DNA from: Chitinilyticum aquatile DSM 21506
GTDB lineage: Bacteria; Pseudomonadota; Gammaproteobacteria; Burkholderiales; Chitinibacteraceae
Reading direction: 5' to 3'
Assembly: GCF_000430805.1 (NCBI RefSeq)
Contig: NZ_AUMS01000007.1
Coordinates: 124,001-188,000 of the forward strand
DNA: 64,000 bases
Shown: positions 26,030 through 35,565 of the stretch, piece after piece
Position numbering within the stretch: position 1 is the first letter of the stretch
Layout of the letters: every line of letters starts with the position of its first letter
The notes under the pieces: model-generated
What the model saw: the letters and a program-made list of their open reading frames with translations, nothing else
What the model was told of the DNA's origin: nothing
Databases searched by the model: none
Made by a program: the position numbers and the translations under genes

Positions 26030-26701
26030 TCAGTCTGCCGCATCAGCGGCGATGCCCAGTTCGCCGCACACGCGCGCCAGCAGGGTTTTCAGCCGCGCGA
26101 CTTCCTCGCCCAGTGCCGCCACCTCCGCGCGCAATTCGGCCACTTCACCGCTGCCGCCACGTGCCGCTGCCACGGGCTGGGGCGCAGACACATCCACGTC
26201 GCCCGACAGCAGGTGCGCCCAGCGCGCCTCGCGGGAACCGGGCTGGCGCGGCAGCTTGATGGCCAGCGCGCCGGCCGGGCGCCCGGCCAGCTCTTCCAGA
26301 AACCCTTCCACGGCGGAAATGTCGGAGAAGCGGTGCAGACGCTCGCAATTCAGGCGCAATTCGCCGGCGGTCTGTGGGCCACGCAGCATCAGTACCGCCA
26401 GCAGAGCGACCGACTGGCTGGGAATCTGCAGTGCCTTGCCGAAAAAATGCTCGTAGCGCGTCACGCGGTTGCCGAATACCTCGTCAACCAGGCCCAGCTC
26501 GCGCAGACGACCCAGCGCGGCCAGCACGTCGCCATCGGCCAGTTCGAGTACCGGATCGCGGCTGCTTTTCTGGTTGCAGCCAGCCAGCAGGCTGTTGAGC
26601 GACAAAGGATAAGTATCGGGAACAGTCTGCTGCTTTTCGATCAGCACACCCAGCACGCGGGTTTCGGCAAGGGAAAGCAGGGGAACGGTAGTCTCGGTCA
26701 T
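26030..26701 (-). CDS. YceH/UPF0502 family protein (DUF480)
   Basis: Protein of 223 residues with tandem winged-helix-like folds. ETRVLGVLIEKQQTVPDTYPLSLN and CNQKSSRDP (first quoted: ETRVLGVLIEKQQTVPD) are the DUF480 signature. The C-terminus has a coiled-coil-like ELRAEVAALGEEVARLKTLL (20 residues). Function is not established; a DNA-binding role is possible from the fold. The stop lies 139 bases upstream of moaA on the same strand. Confidence 0.88.
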   Translation of the reverse strand: MTETTVPLLSLAETRVLGVLIEKQQTVPDTYPLSLNSLLAGCNQKSSRDPVLELADGDVLAALGRLRELGLVDEVFGNRVTRYEHFFGKALQIPSQSVALLAVLMLRGPQTAGELRLNCERLHRFSDISAVEGFLEELAGRPAGALAIKLPRQPGSREARWAHLLSGDVDVSAPQPVAAARGGSGEVAELRAEVAALGEEVARLKTLLARVCGELGIAADAAD

Positions 26702-27132
26702 GTGCGATCCGCAGCATCAGGGAAAGCACGCATTATGCAATGAATACGCGCGCGCCGGGCACACCGGCACCGTCATCGCCCGCCCATGCTGCACTGCAAC
26801 AGTGCATAGGAACAGTTGCAGTCAGGCTGCGTGCGCGCATGCAACACGCCAGGCGGCATCGTACACACTGCAACATTCGCACACGCAGGACAATCCGAGG
26901 GCGGAGGCCTAAATACAAGCAGATGTATATGCCTGAAGCCCTTCATTCAAAATGGCCATAGCCATATACCCAACGATTTTACGAGACAAATCGCGGTATG
27001 GCGCGCCGCGCCAGCGCCCACCTGCCGGCACAAAACCGTAACAGGCACAGCCCATGCTTGGCTGCATCTGGGCGCAGACCGGGATGCCCTGCCCGTTGCA
27101 GTCTGCGCAGCCTATCCCACAAGGAGAACGCC
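26702..27132. other. Intergenic region between yceH and DUF3422
   Basis: About 430 bases. It contains repeat copy 4 (26914-26972) and a small palindrome TGCACTG-CAA-CAGTGCA (26792-26808). Two divergent promoters should lie here but I cannot identify them. Short ORFs have no recognisable family. Confidence 0.4.
26914..26972 (+). repeat. 59-bp TAC repeat, copy 4
   Basis: Starts TACAAG and ends TACCCA at 26967-26972. The core TCAAAATGGC is at 26947-26956. The last 25 bases and the following ACGAT are nearly identical to copy 1. Confidence 0.8.
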
Positions 27133-28449
27133 ATGGATGCCACCGCCACCCGCCCGGCCTTTACCCTCAGGCTGCATGACCACCCGCAGCGCCACGCCAT
27201 TGCCGCCGAGGCGCTTGCCCATCCCTACCCCACCGTGCCGACACCGGGGCGCATCAGCCACCTTGCCTGGCTGAACCGCAACCTGAGCGCCGTGCAGGAA
27301 ATCTGGCTGATTGCCGAACTGGCGCTGCATTTCGGCCAGACACCGCCGCGCCTGCCGGCGACGCACGCCAGGCTGGAGCTGCCCGGCTGCCAGGTACTCT
27401 GGACGCGGCACAGCGAATACTCGACACTGAGCGTGAGCATGGCAGCGTCAGCGGACGCCGGCTTTGCCGACCCTGCGATTCTGGAGCTGCCGGCCGACTG
27501 GCTGGCGCAACTGCCGGGCAATGTGCTGATGGCGGCGCACGCGCTGGTGCTGCCCTACAACAAGGTGCCGATCAGCATTCCGCATCTGGCCGCCAGCTAT
27601 TTCGAGCACCACGAGCTGATCGGAGCGGAAATCGGCGACGGTGCCGGCATTGCCTACAGCGACGGCGCAATCCATGCCGACGGCTTCAGCCGCTACGTGC
27701 TCGCCGACCGCGTGATGGGGCGCCGGCAGGCCGGCCGCATGCTGCAGCGTCTGTTCGATATCGATTGCCACCGTCAGCTGGCGATGCTGGCAGCGCCACT
27801 GGCCAAAAGCATCGATCCGGAACTTGCGGCAGCCGAGCGCGAACTCGCCGAGCTGACCGGTGCCATGCCGCAGGCGCGCCAGGACGACGAAGCCGCGCTG
27901 CTCGACCGCCTCACGCAGCTGGCTGCGCGCATCGAAAGCGCCGTCGCACGCACCGACTACCGCTTTTCCGCCGCGCACAGCTCGGCGGAAAGCGTCACGC
28001 GGCGGCTGACTGAACTGCGCGAAGTCCGCATCCAGGGCCTGCAGCCCTTCAGCCAGTTCGTTGGCCGGCAGCTCACCCCGGCGATGGAGCACTGCACGGT
28101 GGTCGCACAGCGCCAGCGCGAACTGGCCGAGCGCGTCAGCCGCGCGACCGCCCTGCTGCGCACGCGCGTCGACATCAGCCTTGAGCAGCAGAACCAGGAG
28201 TTGCTGGGCTCGATGGAGCGCCGCGCCACGCTGCAGTTGCGCCTGCAGGAGACGGTGGAGGGTCTCTCGGTTGCCGCCATCAGCTATTACCTGCTGGGGC
28301 TGCTGGGCTATGCACTGAAAGGACTGAAAGCCGGCGGCCTGCATCTGGATGTCGAGCTGAGCACCGCGCTGCTGATTCCCTTTGTCGCCGGCACAGTCGC
28401 GTGGGGGTTGCACCGTACGCGCCAGCATCTGCAGCGCGAGCATGGTTGA
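27133..28449 (+). CDS. DUF3422 family membrane-anchored protein
   Basis: Protein of 438 residues. The DUF3422 signature HPYPTVPTPGRISHLAWL is N-terminal and LWTRHSEYSTLSVS follows. A long helical region with coiled-coil character spans about 230-390, then two hydrophobic segments near the C-terminus (AAISYYLLGLLGYALKGL and LLIPFVAGTVAWGL), suggesting an inner-membrane anchor. Start ATG 27133 follows AAGGAG. Function unknown. Confidence 0.88.
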   Translation: MDATATRPAFTLRLHDHPQRHAIAAEALAHPYPTVPTPGRISHLAWLNRNLSAVQEIWLIAELALHFGQTPPRLPATHARLELPGCQVLWTRHSEYSTLSVSMAASADAGFADPAILELPADWLAQLPGNVLMAAHALVLPYNKVPISIPHLAASYFEHHELIGAEIGDGAGIAYSDGAIHADGFSRYVLADRVMGRRQAGRMLQRLFDIDCHRQLAMLAAPLAKSIDPELAAAERELAELTGAMPQARQDDEAALLDRLTQLAARIESAVARTDYRFSAAHSSAESVTRRLTELREVRIQGLQPFSQFVGRQLTPAMEHCTVVAQRQRELAERVSRATALLRTRVDISLEQQNQELLGSMERRATLQLRLQETVEGLSVAAISYYLLGLLGYALKGLKAGGLHLDVELSTALLIPFVAGTVAWGLHRTRQHLQREHG

Positions 28450-28552
28450 GCGCCGGCCGGCGGAAGATCCGGCCGGAAAAGCGGCATTTGCTGCTGCACA
28501 TGCACACGCAGGCACTACAGTGAGGTCATCGTTGCCCTGCCGGAGAAACGCC

Positions 28553-29038
28553 ATGCGCATCCTGTTCGCCCTCGTTCCCGTTCTGCTGGCCAGCAGTGCC
28601 AGTGCCGCCGACCTGCCCCCGATGATGCCCGTGCTGGGGCAATGGCAGATCACCACCAGCATGCCGCCCGACCAGAAGGCGGCCATGCAGGGCATGGATG
28701 CCAAGTCCATGAAAGCCATGGAGCAGCACGGCATGAGCTACGACCTGAAAGCGGGCACGATGACGATGAAGCTCTGCCTGAACAAGCAGACCATCGGCGA
28801 ATGGAACCGCGCCGGCGACCGGGCTTCGAAAGACACCCGCTGCGACAAGCCGGCGTATAGCGTCAGCGGCAATACGATGACGATGGATCTGAAATGCTCC
28901 GCACCGCGGCCCATGACCATGCACAGCGTCTACCAGTTCAGTCCCGCGCGGGATGGCTACACCTTCCAGCACCACATGGAAACCGAAGGCCGCGTCATGG
29001 ACATGAACGGCAAGGCCCAGCGCATCGGCGACTGCTGA
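28553..29038 (+). CDS. DUF3617 family secreted protein, paralogue 1
   Basis: Secreted protein of 161 residues with signal peptide MRILFALVPVLLASSASA/A. The DUF3617 pattern is clear: G-W-x-I-T-T near the N-terminus (GQWQITT), then CLNKQTIGEWN, CDKPAYSVSGNTMTMDLKC and the end RIGDC. Four cysteines probably form disulfides. ATG 28553 follows GGAGAAA. The next gene is a paralogue on the same strand. Function unknown. Confidence 0.88.
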   Translation: MRILFALVPVLLASSASAADLPPMMPVLGQWQITTSMPPDQKAAMQGMDAKSMKAMEQHGMSYDLKAGTMTMKLCLNKQTIGEWNRAGDRASKDTRCDKPAYSVSGNTMTMDLKCSAPRPMTMHSVYQFSPARDGYTFQHHMETEGRVMDMNGKAQRIGDC

Positions 29039-29142
29039 ACGCAACACCCGCAGGGAAACAGTGCCGCACCGGCAGCTGACACGGCCTGCGCGCTCGGCTA
29101 CAGTACGCACGCCCGTCAACACTGATCCGATCTGGAACTGCC

Positions 29143-29634
29143 ATGCGTCTCTGCGTTTCCCTGCTGCTTACTGCCAGCCTCTCCCCGTTTGTCCTGGCTT
29201 CTGAAACGGCACCAATTACTCCGCTGCCCGGCGAATGGGCGATCACGACTGCTCTCAGCACCGAGCAGCTGGACATCCTGCGCGGCATCGACAGCGCCAC
29301 GCTGAAGGCGCTGGAGCAGAACCAGCTGCACTATGACCTGAAAGCCGGTACGCGTACCGTCACCGTCTGCCTGAGCAAGCAGGCACTCGCAAGCTGGTAT
29401 CCGGGCATGTCGGAATTGCAGGGGGCATCCGACTGCGCAGCCCCGATGTTCAATGCAAAAGGCAATACGCTCAGCGTCGAATACCGCTGCAGCCAGCCCG
29501 ACCCGCTGACCCTGACCGGGCAATATCAGTTCAGTGCAGCGCGCGACAGCTACACCTTCGAGCACCGTGTCGAACGGGGCAGCGCAGCACCGCTTGTCCA
29601 GCAGGGCAAGGCCAGGCGCGCCGGCGACTGCTGA
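29143..29634 (+). CDS. DUF3617 family secreted protein, paralogue 2
   Basis: 163-residue paralogue of the preceding gene: signal peptide ending near VLAS, EWAITTALS, YDLKAGTRTVTVCLSKQ, NAKGNTLSVEYRC and the end RAGDC align with it. Identity is moderate, so the duplication is not recent. About 100 bases separate the two. Likely periplasmic; function unknown. Confidence 0.87.
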   Translation: MRLCVSLLLTASLSPFVLASETAPITPLPGEWAITTALSTEQLDILRGIDSATLKALEQNQLHYDLKAGTRTVTVCLSKQALASWYPGMSELQGASDCAAPMFNAKGNTLSVEYRCSQPDPLTLTGQYQFSAARDSYTFEHRVERGSAAPLVQQGKARRAGDC

Positions 29635-29748
29635 CCCACGCCTGCGGCCGCGCATCCATCGGCTGGCGCTTCACGGCCAGCCTGACAATTGCCAGCGGGC
29701 ATTTATAGTAAGCGTGTAGTCCTTTGTGTTGACGACCAGTTAGCGGGA

Positions 29749-30519
29749 ATGCACGCCATGAACACCGACCGCCGCCCCTGGCTTGTGCTGCTGCACGGCT
29801 TTGGCCTGAATGCCAGCTACTTCAAACCGCAGATCGCCGCGCTCGAAGACGATTACCGGCTGCTGCCGCTGGAGTTGCGCGGCCACGGCCACCACGCCCG
29901 GCAACCCGGACCCTTCGGGCTGGAAGAATATGCCGACGACATTGAAAAGACGCTGGCCGATAAAAAGATCATCCAGGCCCGCTTCTGGGGCAGCCACACC
30001 GGCGCGGCAGTCGGCCTGCTGCTCGCCAACCGCCAGCCACAGCTGTTCTCCGGGCTGGTGCTCGAAAGCGGCTTTCTGCCCGGCTTCGACATGCCGCACG
30101 CCCGTACACTGCACCTTCAGTCGCGCACCCTGGCGTTGACTCACGGCGTGCAGGCCGCAAGGGATGACTGGCTGGGCAAGGCCGACTGGTTCAGATACCT
30201 GCACGCGCACCCGAAACGCTGCCGTGCGGACGCCTTTGACAGCATGGCGCGCGAATTTGACGGTGCGCCCTGGCTGTCGCCCTTCCAGCCGCGCAAGCTC
30301 ACCCAGCTCGCCGGCCGCCTGCTGCTCATCCGCCAGCCCGTGCTGCTCTATCACGGCGCGGAAGAAATCGATGACCTCAAGCGCGCCAGCCAGTTCCTGG
30401 CCGCCAACCTGCCCAATGCCCGGCTTGCCGAGATTCCCGATGCCGGCAGTTTCCCGGCATGGGAAAACCCGGCCGGTACCGGACGTTTCGTGCTCGACTT
30501 CCTGGCAAGGCTGGAATAA
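29749..30519 (+). CDS. Alpha/beta-hydrolase fold protein with His at the nucleophile position
   Basis: 256 residues with the oxyanion-hole motif LLHGFGLNAS and ELRGHG typical of alpha/beta hydrolases. The nucleophile elbow reads G81-S82-H83-T84-G85, putting His where the family has Ser, Asp or Cys; Ser82 is one place out of register. An Asp in the YHGAEEIDD region and no clear catalytic His near the end (IPDAGSFPAWENP) also argue against a normal triad. ATG 29749 or 29758 could start. It may be non-hydrolytic or use an unusual mechanism. Confidence 0.75.
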   Translation: MHAMNTDRRPWLVLLHGFGLNASYFKPQIAALEDDYRLLPLELRGHGHHARQPGPFGLEEYADDIEKTLADKKIIQARFWGSHTGAAVGLLLANRQPQLFSGLVLESGFLPGFDMPHARTLHLQSRTLALTHGVQAARDDWLGKADWFRYLHAHPKRCRADAFDSMAREFDGAPWLSPFQPRKLTQLAGRLLLIRQPVLLYHGAEEIDDLKRASQFLAANLPNARLAEIPDAGSFPAWENPAGTGRFVLDFLARLE

Positions 30520-30537
30520 GCCGGCAGGCAGCACAAA

Positions 30538-30596
30538 TACCCATCAATGTATCAGTACAAAGCCCTTTATTTGAAATGGCCACATAGAAATACCCA
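30538..30596 (+). repeat. 59-bp TAC repeat, copy 5
   Basis: TACCCA at 30538 and at 30591; core TTGAAATGGC at 30571-30580. Begins 18 bases after the hydrolase stop. Confidence 0.85.
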
Positions 30597-30794
30597 TTCA
30601 AATCATGAATGCGCGCCTGATGTACCGCATCGCCAGCCAGCGGCATGACGATACGAGCTGCAGCTTGGCCCGCAGCAGGCCGGCCAAGCACCAGCCTGCC
30701 ACATCTGAGAGCAAGAAGAATCAGTCCGGTAGCATGAACGGCTGACGCAAGGCTGAACTAGAATGAGCGGGTACCATCTCCCGGTCTGCCCGCC

Positions 30795-31565
30795 ATGCCT
30801 GATGCATTCCTGCGCCTGCTACTGCTGTTCGTCTGCCTGCTCGCCCAGCCGCTGCAAGCCGCGGAGTATCGGGTGGCGAGCGATGAAAACCTCGCGCCCT
30901 ACAGTTTCCGCGACGCCAGTGGTCAGCCGGCCGGCATCGACATTGACGTGCTCAACGAAGTGGGCCGCCGCCTGGATATCCGCTTCAGGATCGAGCTGCT
31001 GCCCTGGAAGCGCGTGCTGCAGCAGGTGGAGCAAGGCCAGGTGGCACTGGCCAGCCCGCTGTTCCGAACCCCGGAGCGCGAGCAGTTTGCCCAATACACC
31101 GGCCCGGTGCATTACAGCGCGCTGGGGCTCTTTGCGCCCGCAAACAGCACCCTGCGGTTTACCGGCCTGGCCGACCTTGACGGCAAGCGGCTCGGGATCA
31201 ATCGCGGTTTTGTGCTGCAGGATGAGTTCGACCGTGCCGTGCGTGAAGGGCGTCTGCAGATCGAAGAAGTCAACGCGGTCGAGCAGAATATCCGCAAGCT
31301 CCAGGCCGGGCGCATCGACCTCTTCGCAGCCAATGTGATTTCTACGCAGTACGCGCTGCGCAATAGCGGGGCGACCGCCAGCCTGCGGCTGCTGCCGCGC
31401 CTGCTGCAGGAGCACAGGCCCGCGTTTCTGGTCATTTCGCGTCGTGCGGCAGTGCCGGAACGCGAGCAACTGGCCCGTCAGCTTGAAGCTACACTCAATG
31501 CGATTCATCAGGATGGCAGCTACGCCCGCATCGTGAGCAAATACACCGGCCAGAAGGCACAGTAA
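30795..31565 (+). CDS. Periplasmic substrate-binding protein, family 3
   Basis: 256-residue periplasmic protein with signal peptide ending LLAQPLQA/A and the family-3 (SBP_bac_3) pattern EYRVASDENLAPYSFRD, GIDIDVLNEVG and GLADLDGKRLGINRGF. Such proteins bind amino acids or act as sensors. No ABC permease or ATPase gene is adjacent, so it may be an orphan binding protein. recC follows 68 bases downstream. Confidence 0.85.
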   Translation: MPDAFLRLLLLFVCLLAQPLQAAEYRVASDENLAPYSFRDASGQPAGIDIDVLNEVGRRLDIRFRIELLPWKRVLQQVEQGQVALASPLFRTPEREQFAQYTGPVHYSALGLFAPANSTLRFTGLADLDGKRLGINRGFVLQDEFDRAVREGRLQIEEVNAVEQNIRKLQAGRIDLFAANVISTQYALRNSGATASLRLLPRLLQEHRPAFLVISRRAAVPEREQLARQLEATLNAIHQDGSYARIVSKYTGQKAQ

Positions 31566-31633
31566 ACCGCCACACGGCTGACACCAGCCTGCCACCGCGC
31601 TACGATGCAGCACTGCTTTCCTGATTGCATCCC

Positions 31634-34600
31634 ATGACTTCCCCCGCCCCCGGCCTGATTGTCCTGCACGGCAACCGCCTTGAAGACCTGCGTGACCTGA
31701 CTCTCGAATGGCTGACCGCGCACCCGCTCGCCCCACTGGCCAGCGAAACGCTCTTGATCCAGAGCACGGGCATTGCGCAGTGGCTCAAGATCGCGATTGC
31801 CAGCCACCCGGCAACGCGCGTGGCCGCCGGGCTGGATACCGAACTGCCGTCGCGCTTTCTCTGGCGCATGTACCGCACCGTGCTGGGGCGCGAGCGCGTG
31901 CCGCGCGAAAGCCCGTTCGACAAGGAACAGCTGCAGTGGCGCCTGCTGCGGCTCCTGCCCGGCCTGCTGGCTGATCCGGTCTATGCGCCGCTGGCGCGTT
32001 TTCTGGCCGATGACAGCGACGGGCGCAAGCCCTTTCAGCTGGCGCAAAAGCTCGCCGACCTCTTCGACCAGTATCAGGTTTACCGCGCCGACTGGTTAAG
32101 CCACTGGGCCAGCGGGCAGGATGTGCTGGACGATTTCACCGATCCGGTTCCCGACGAGCAGCGCTGGCAGCCGGCACTGTGGCGGGCGATCCGCACCGAC
32201 CTGGGTAAAGACGCCTTTCTCAGCCGCGCCGACATTCACGAGCAGTATCTGGCCGCGCTGCGGCAGGACACGCTGCCCGCTGCAATCCGGAACGCCCTGC
32301 CGCCGCGCGTCGTCGTATTCGGCATTTCCGCGCTGCCGCAGCAGTGGCTCGACGCGCTGGCCGCGCTCGGCCGCCACACGCAGGTCATCATTGCGGTACT
32401 CAACCCCAGCCAGTATTACTGGGGTGATGTGGTCGACGAGAAATGGCTGCTGCGCCGCGAACACCAGCGCGTCAAAGGCAAAAAAACCGGTATCGGCAGG
32501 GAAATCAGGCTCGACCGCGAAGCGCTGCATCTGGCCAGCCATCCGCTGCTGGCACAGTGGGGCAGGCAGGGGCGCGATTACATCCGTCTGCTCGACGCGC
32601 GCGACGAAACCGGTTACTGGCAGGAACGCCATACCGACACCTTGCGCGTGGAATGCTTCACGCCGCCGGCCGAGGACACGCTGCTCGCCCACGTGCAGCG
32701 CACGATGCTGGAGCTGGAACCGCCGCCAGCGGATAGCAGCCGGCGCTGGAAAGTGGCCCAGACCGATCGCTCGATTGCCTTTCACGTCGCGCACAGCCCG
32801 CAGCGCGAAATGGAAATCCTGCACGATCAGCTGCTGGCACTGTTCGAGGCAGACCAGACCCTTACCCCGCGCGACATCATCGTGATGGTGCCGGACATCG
32901 CGGAATATACCCCCCATATCTCCGCCGTCTTCGGCATGAATGACAAGGGCTCTACGCACATACCCTATGCCATTGCCGATCAGGGCGTGCGCCGCCGCCA
33001 TCCGCTGCTGGTCGCGCTCGACACACTGCTGGCGCTCGATCACGAACGTCTCACCGCCAGCACCGTGTTCGATCTGCTCGACGTGCCGGCGCTGCGGGCG
33101 CGCTTCGGCATCAATGACGACGAACTGCCGCAGCTGCAGGCCTGGGTACACGGCGCCGGCGTGCGCTGGGGTATCTCCGCACAGCACCGCAATGCCGCCT
33201 TTGGCGTGCCGGCGGTGGCGCAGAACACCTGGCTGGCAGGGCTGAAACGCATGCTGCTGGGCTACGCGATTGGCGATGCCGGCGCGTGGCAAGGCATCGA
33301 GCCCTATGACGAAGTAGCCGGCCTGGCTGCCGCCAGTGCCGGCAAGCTGGCCAATCTGGTGCACGCGCTTGATGCCGCCTGGCAAACCCTGCAAACACCC
33401 GCCACGCCAGCAGTCTGGCAAGCGCGGCTATCGGCCTTGCTGGATGATTTTTTCAGCGCCATCGATGAAGACGATCTGGCGCTGCTGGCCGACCTGCGGC
33501 GCACGCTCGCCGACTGGCAGGCGGCCTGCGAAGAATCAGCCTTTTCCGGCACGCTGACGCTGGCCATTGTGCGCGAGGCCTGGCTGGCCGAGGTCGATGC
33601 GAAGAGTCGCGGCCAGCGCTATCCGGCGGCGAGCGTGACCTTCGCCACGCTGATGCCGATGCGCGCGATTCCGTATCAGGTGGTGTGCCTGCTGGGTTTG
33701 CACGACGGCGCCTACCCGCGCCGACAGGAAACCAACGATTTCGACCTGATGGCGAGCCACAGGCAGCAAGACGGCGGCCGCAAAACCCGCCCGGGTGATC
33801 GCGCGCGGCGCGACGACGACCGCTATCTGCTGCTGGAAGCGCTGCTGTCCGCACGCCGGCAGTTCTACATTTCCTGGGTGGGCGCCAGCGTGCGCGACAA
33901 CAGCGAACGCCCCGCCTCGATTCTCGTCGAGCAGTTGCGCGATTACCTCGACCGCAGTGCAATGCTGGCGGACGAAAACACCCCGGCGCTCACCGCCCAC
34001 CTCACCACGCATCACCCGCTGCAGCCCTTCAGTCGCGCCTACCTGGCCGGCCAGCCGCAACTGTTCACCTACGCCGCGCACTGGCACGCTGCCAGCAACA
34101 GCCAGGCCATCGACATCACCCTGCCGCCGCTCACACGCGACACGCCGCTCACGCTCACTGAGCTCGCGCGTTTCTACCGCGACCCGGTCGCCGGCTACTA
34201 CCGCGACCGACTGCGCGTTGACTGGCGCAACGACGACGCCAGCACGGAAGACGACGAACCGTTCACCATCGACCGCCTGCAGGAAACGCAATTCGAAACC
34301 GGCCTGGTCGCCACGGCACTTGCTGCGGAACCGGAATACCAGGACCAGGCCATCGCTGCACGCGTCGAAGCACTGCAGCGTGCCGGCAGCCTGCCCGTTG
34401 CCGGCTTTTCGGACGCCGCCATGCAGCGTCTCAGCGCCCAGGCGCGGCAGGCAGCCAGGCACTATCGCAGCGCGCGTGCGGCATGGCCAGAGGCACTCAA
34501 ACCCTGCCCGTATTTCCGTCCCGCCACCGCGGCGCATCCGGCACTGGAAGGCGGTATCGACCAGTTGTTTGCCAGTGCCACTGGTGAGCGCGCGCGGCTG

Positions 34601-35086
34601 GTGCTGCTCAATGGCGGGCTGAAAAGCAGCAAGGGCCAGATCAAGCTGCACCGTTTCGCCGAATCCTGGGTCTGCCACCTGGCGCTCAACAGCCTGGCCC
34701 CCTGCCAGACGCAGCTGATCGGCTTCGATACCACGCTGGCGCTACCCGTGCTGGCCGCCAGCGAAGCCGGAGCCCTGCTTGCCACACTGCTCGACGCCTG
34801 GGTGGCCGGCATGCAGTCGCCACTGCCCGCCCGGCTGGAACTCGCCAGCAGCTGGTTCTTCGAGCTGGGCAAAGCGCAGGACCGCAGCAAAGCCCACGAG
34901 GCCGCACGCAGGACACTGGAAGGCGACGGCTATATGACTGGCGGGCTGCTCGGCTACGACCCCTATTTCGGCCTGAGGTGGGCGGACTATGACAGCCTGC
35001 TGGCCGAGCCGGGGTACGAGGCGTGGCTGGAAACGCTGTATGCGCCGCTGGCCGGGGCCGTCTACGGAACGACTGATGCAGATTGA
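31634..35086 (+). CDS. recC: Exodeoxyribonuclease V subunit RecC
   Basis: 1150 residues, similar in length and along the whole sequence to E. coli RecC, the Chi-recognising subunit of RecBCD. Visible family blocks: QSTGIAQWLK, KLADLFDQYQVYRADWL, VFGISALPQQWLDAL, PSQYYWGDV, HSPQREMEILHDQLLAL, LTPRDIIVMVPDI, LLGYAIGDAGAWQ, TLMPMRAIPYQVVCLLGLHD, RRDDDRYLLLEALLSAR and SWVGASVRDNSERPAS. RecC is helicase-like but catalytically inactive. ATG 31634 is preferred to TTG 31625. recB and recD, normally adjacent, are not in the window; the next gene is GNAT. Confidence 0.93.
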   Translation: MTSPAPGLIVLHGNRLEDLRDLTLEWLTAHPLAPLASETLLIQSTGIAQWLKIAIASHPATRVAAGLDTELPSRFLWRMYRTVLGRERVPRESPFDKEQLQWRLLRLLPGLLADPVYAPLARFLADDSDGRKPFQLAQKLADLFDQYQVYRADWLSHWASGQDVLDDFTDPVPDEQRWQPALWRAIRTDLGKDAFLSRADIHEQYLAALRQDTLPAAIRNALPPRVVVFGISALPQQWLDALAALGRHTQVIIAVLNPSQYYWGDVVDEKWLLRREHQRVKGKKTGIGREIRLDREALHLASHPLLAQWGRQGRDYIRLLDARDETGYWQERHTDTLRVECFTPPAEDTLLAHVQRTMLELEPPPADSSRRWKVAQTDRSIAFHVAHSPQREMEILHDQLLALFEADQTLTPRDIIVMVPDIAEYTPHISAVFGMNDKGSTHIPYAIADQGVRRRHPLLVALDTLLALDHERLTASTVFDLLDVPALRARFGINDDELPQLQAWVHGAGVRWGISAQHRNAAFGVPAVAQNTWLAGLKRMLLGYAIGDAGAWQGIEPYDEVAGLAAASAGKLANLVHALDAAWQTLQTPATPAVWQARLSALLDDFFSAIDEDDLALLADLRRTLADWQAACEESAFSGTLTLAIVREAWLAEVDAKSRGQRYPAASVTFATLMPMRAIPYQVVCLLGLHDGAYPRRQETNDFDLMASHRQQDGGRKTRPGDRARRDDDRYLLLEALLSARRQFYISWVGASVRDNSERPASILVEQLRDYLDRSAMLADENTPALTAHLTTHHPLQPFSRAYLAGQPQLFTYAAHWHAASNSQAIDITLPPLTRDTPLTLTELARFYRDPVAGYYRDRLRVDWRNDDASTEDDEPFTIDRLQETQFETGLVATALAAEPEYQDQAIAARVEALQRAGSLPVAGFSDAAMQRLSAQARQAARHYRSARAAWPEALKPCPYFRPATAAHPALEGGIDQLFASATGERARLVLLNGGLKSSKGQIKLHRFAESWVCHLALNSLAPCQTQLIGFDTTLALPVLAASEAGALLATLLDAWVAGMQSPLPARLELASSWFFELGKAQDRSKAHEAARRTLEGDGYMTGGLLGYDPYFGLRWADYDSLLAEPGYEAWLETLYAPLAGAVYGTTDAD

Positions 35087-35537
35087 AATTTCACGCCTCA
35101 CCCTGCAGGACAAGGCGGCTGTTTTTGATCTGCTGCAAGACCCGGAAGTGATGCGCTTTCTTGGCCCGCGCCGGGCAATGACAGCCCCGGAAGCAGAGAA
35201 CTGGTTTGCCGCCGAGCTGCAAGCCCCCAGCCGTTTCGCCTTCCGCGAGTGCGAAAATGGCGAGCTGATCGGTTTCTGCGGGGTGAAGTCGCTCGATGGC
35301 AAGCCGGATTTCGGCTATTTCCTGCGCAAGGCTTACTGGGGAAAGGGTCTGGCCAAAGTCATGTGCCACATGGCCATTGCCCGACTCGAGCAGGAAATGA
35401 CGCTGGCTGACCTGCATGTATTCATCGCCACGGAAAACACGGCCAGCCACAAGATCGCTGCGGCATTGGGCTGGCAAAAAATAGCGCCGACAAGCAATGA
35501 GCATGAGGAAGGCTGGCTGTATCGGCTCGCCGCCTAG
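35076..35537 (+). CDS. GNAT family N-acetyltransferase
   Basis: 153 residues of the RimJ/RimL-like GNAT type. GFCGVKSLDGKPDFGYFLRK (20 residues) and WGKGLAKVMCHMAIARL form the acetyl-CoA-binding core; ATENTASHKIAAALGWQ is the typical C-terminal part. ATG 35076 lies inside the end of recC (11-base overlap), so it is probably translated with recC. The substrate is unknown. Confidence 0.85.
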   Translation: MQIEISRLTLQDKAAVFDLLQDPEVMRFLGPRRAMTAPEAENWFAAELQAPSRFAFRECENGELIGFCGVKSLDGKPDFGYFLRKAYWGKGLAKVMCHMAIARLEQEMTLADLHVFIATENTASHKIAAALGWQKIAPTSNEHEEGWLYRLAA

Positions 35538-35565
35538 CCTCCTAACCCGGACAAGCAAATTCAGC

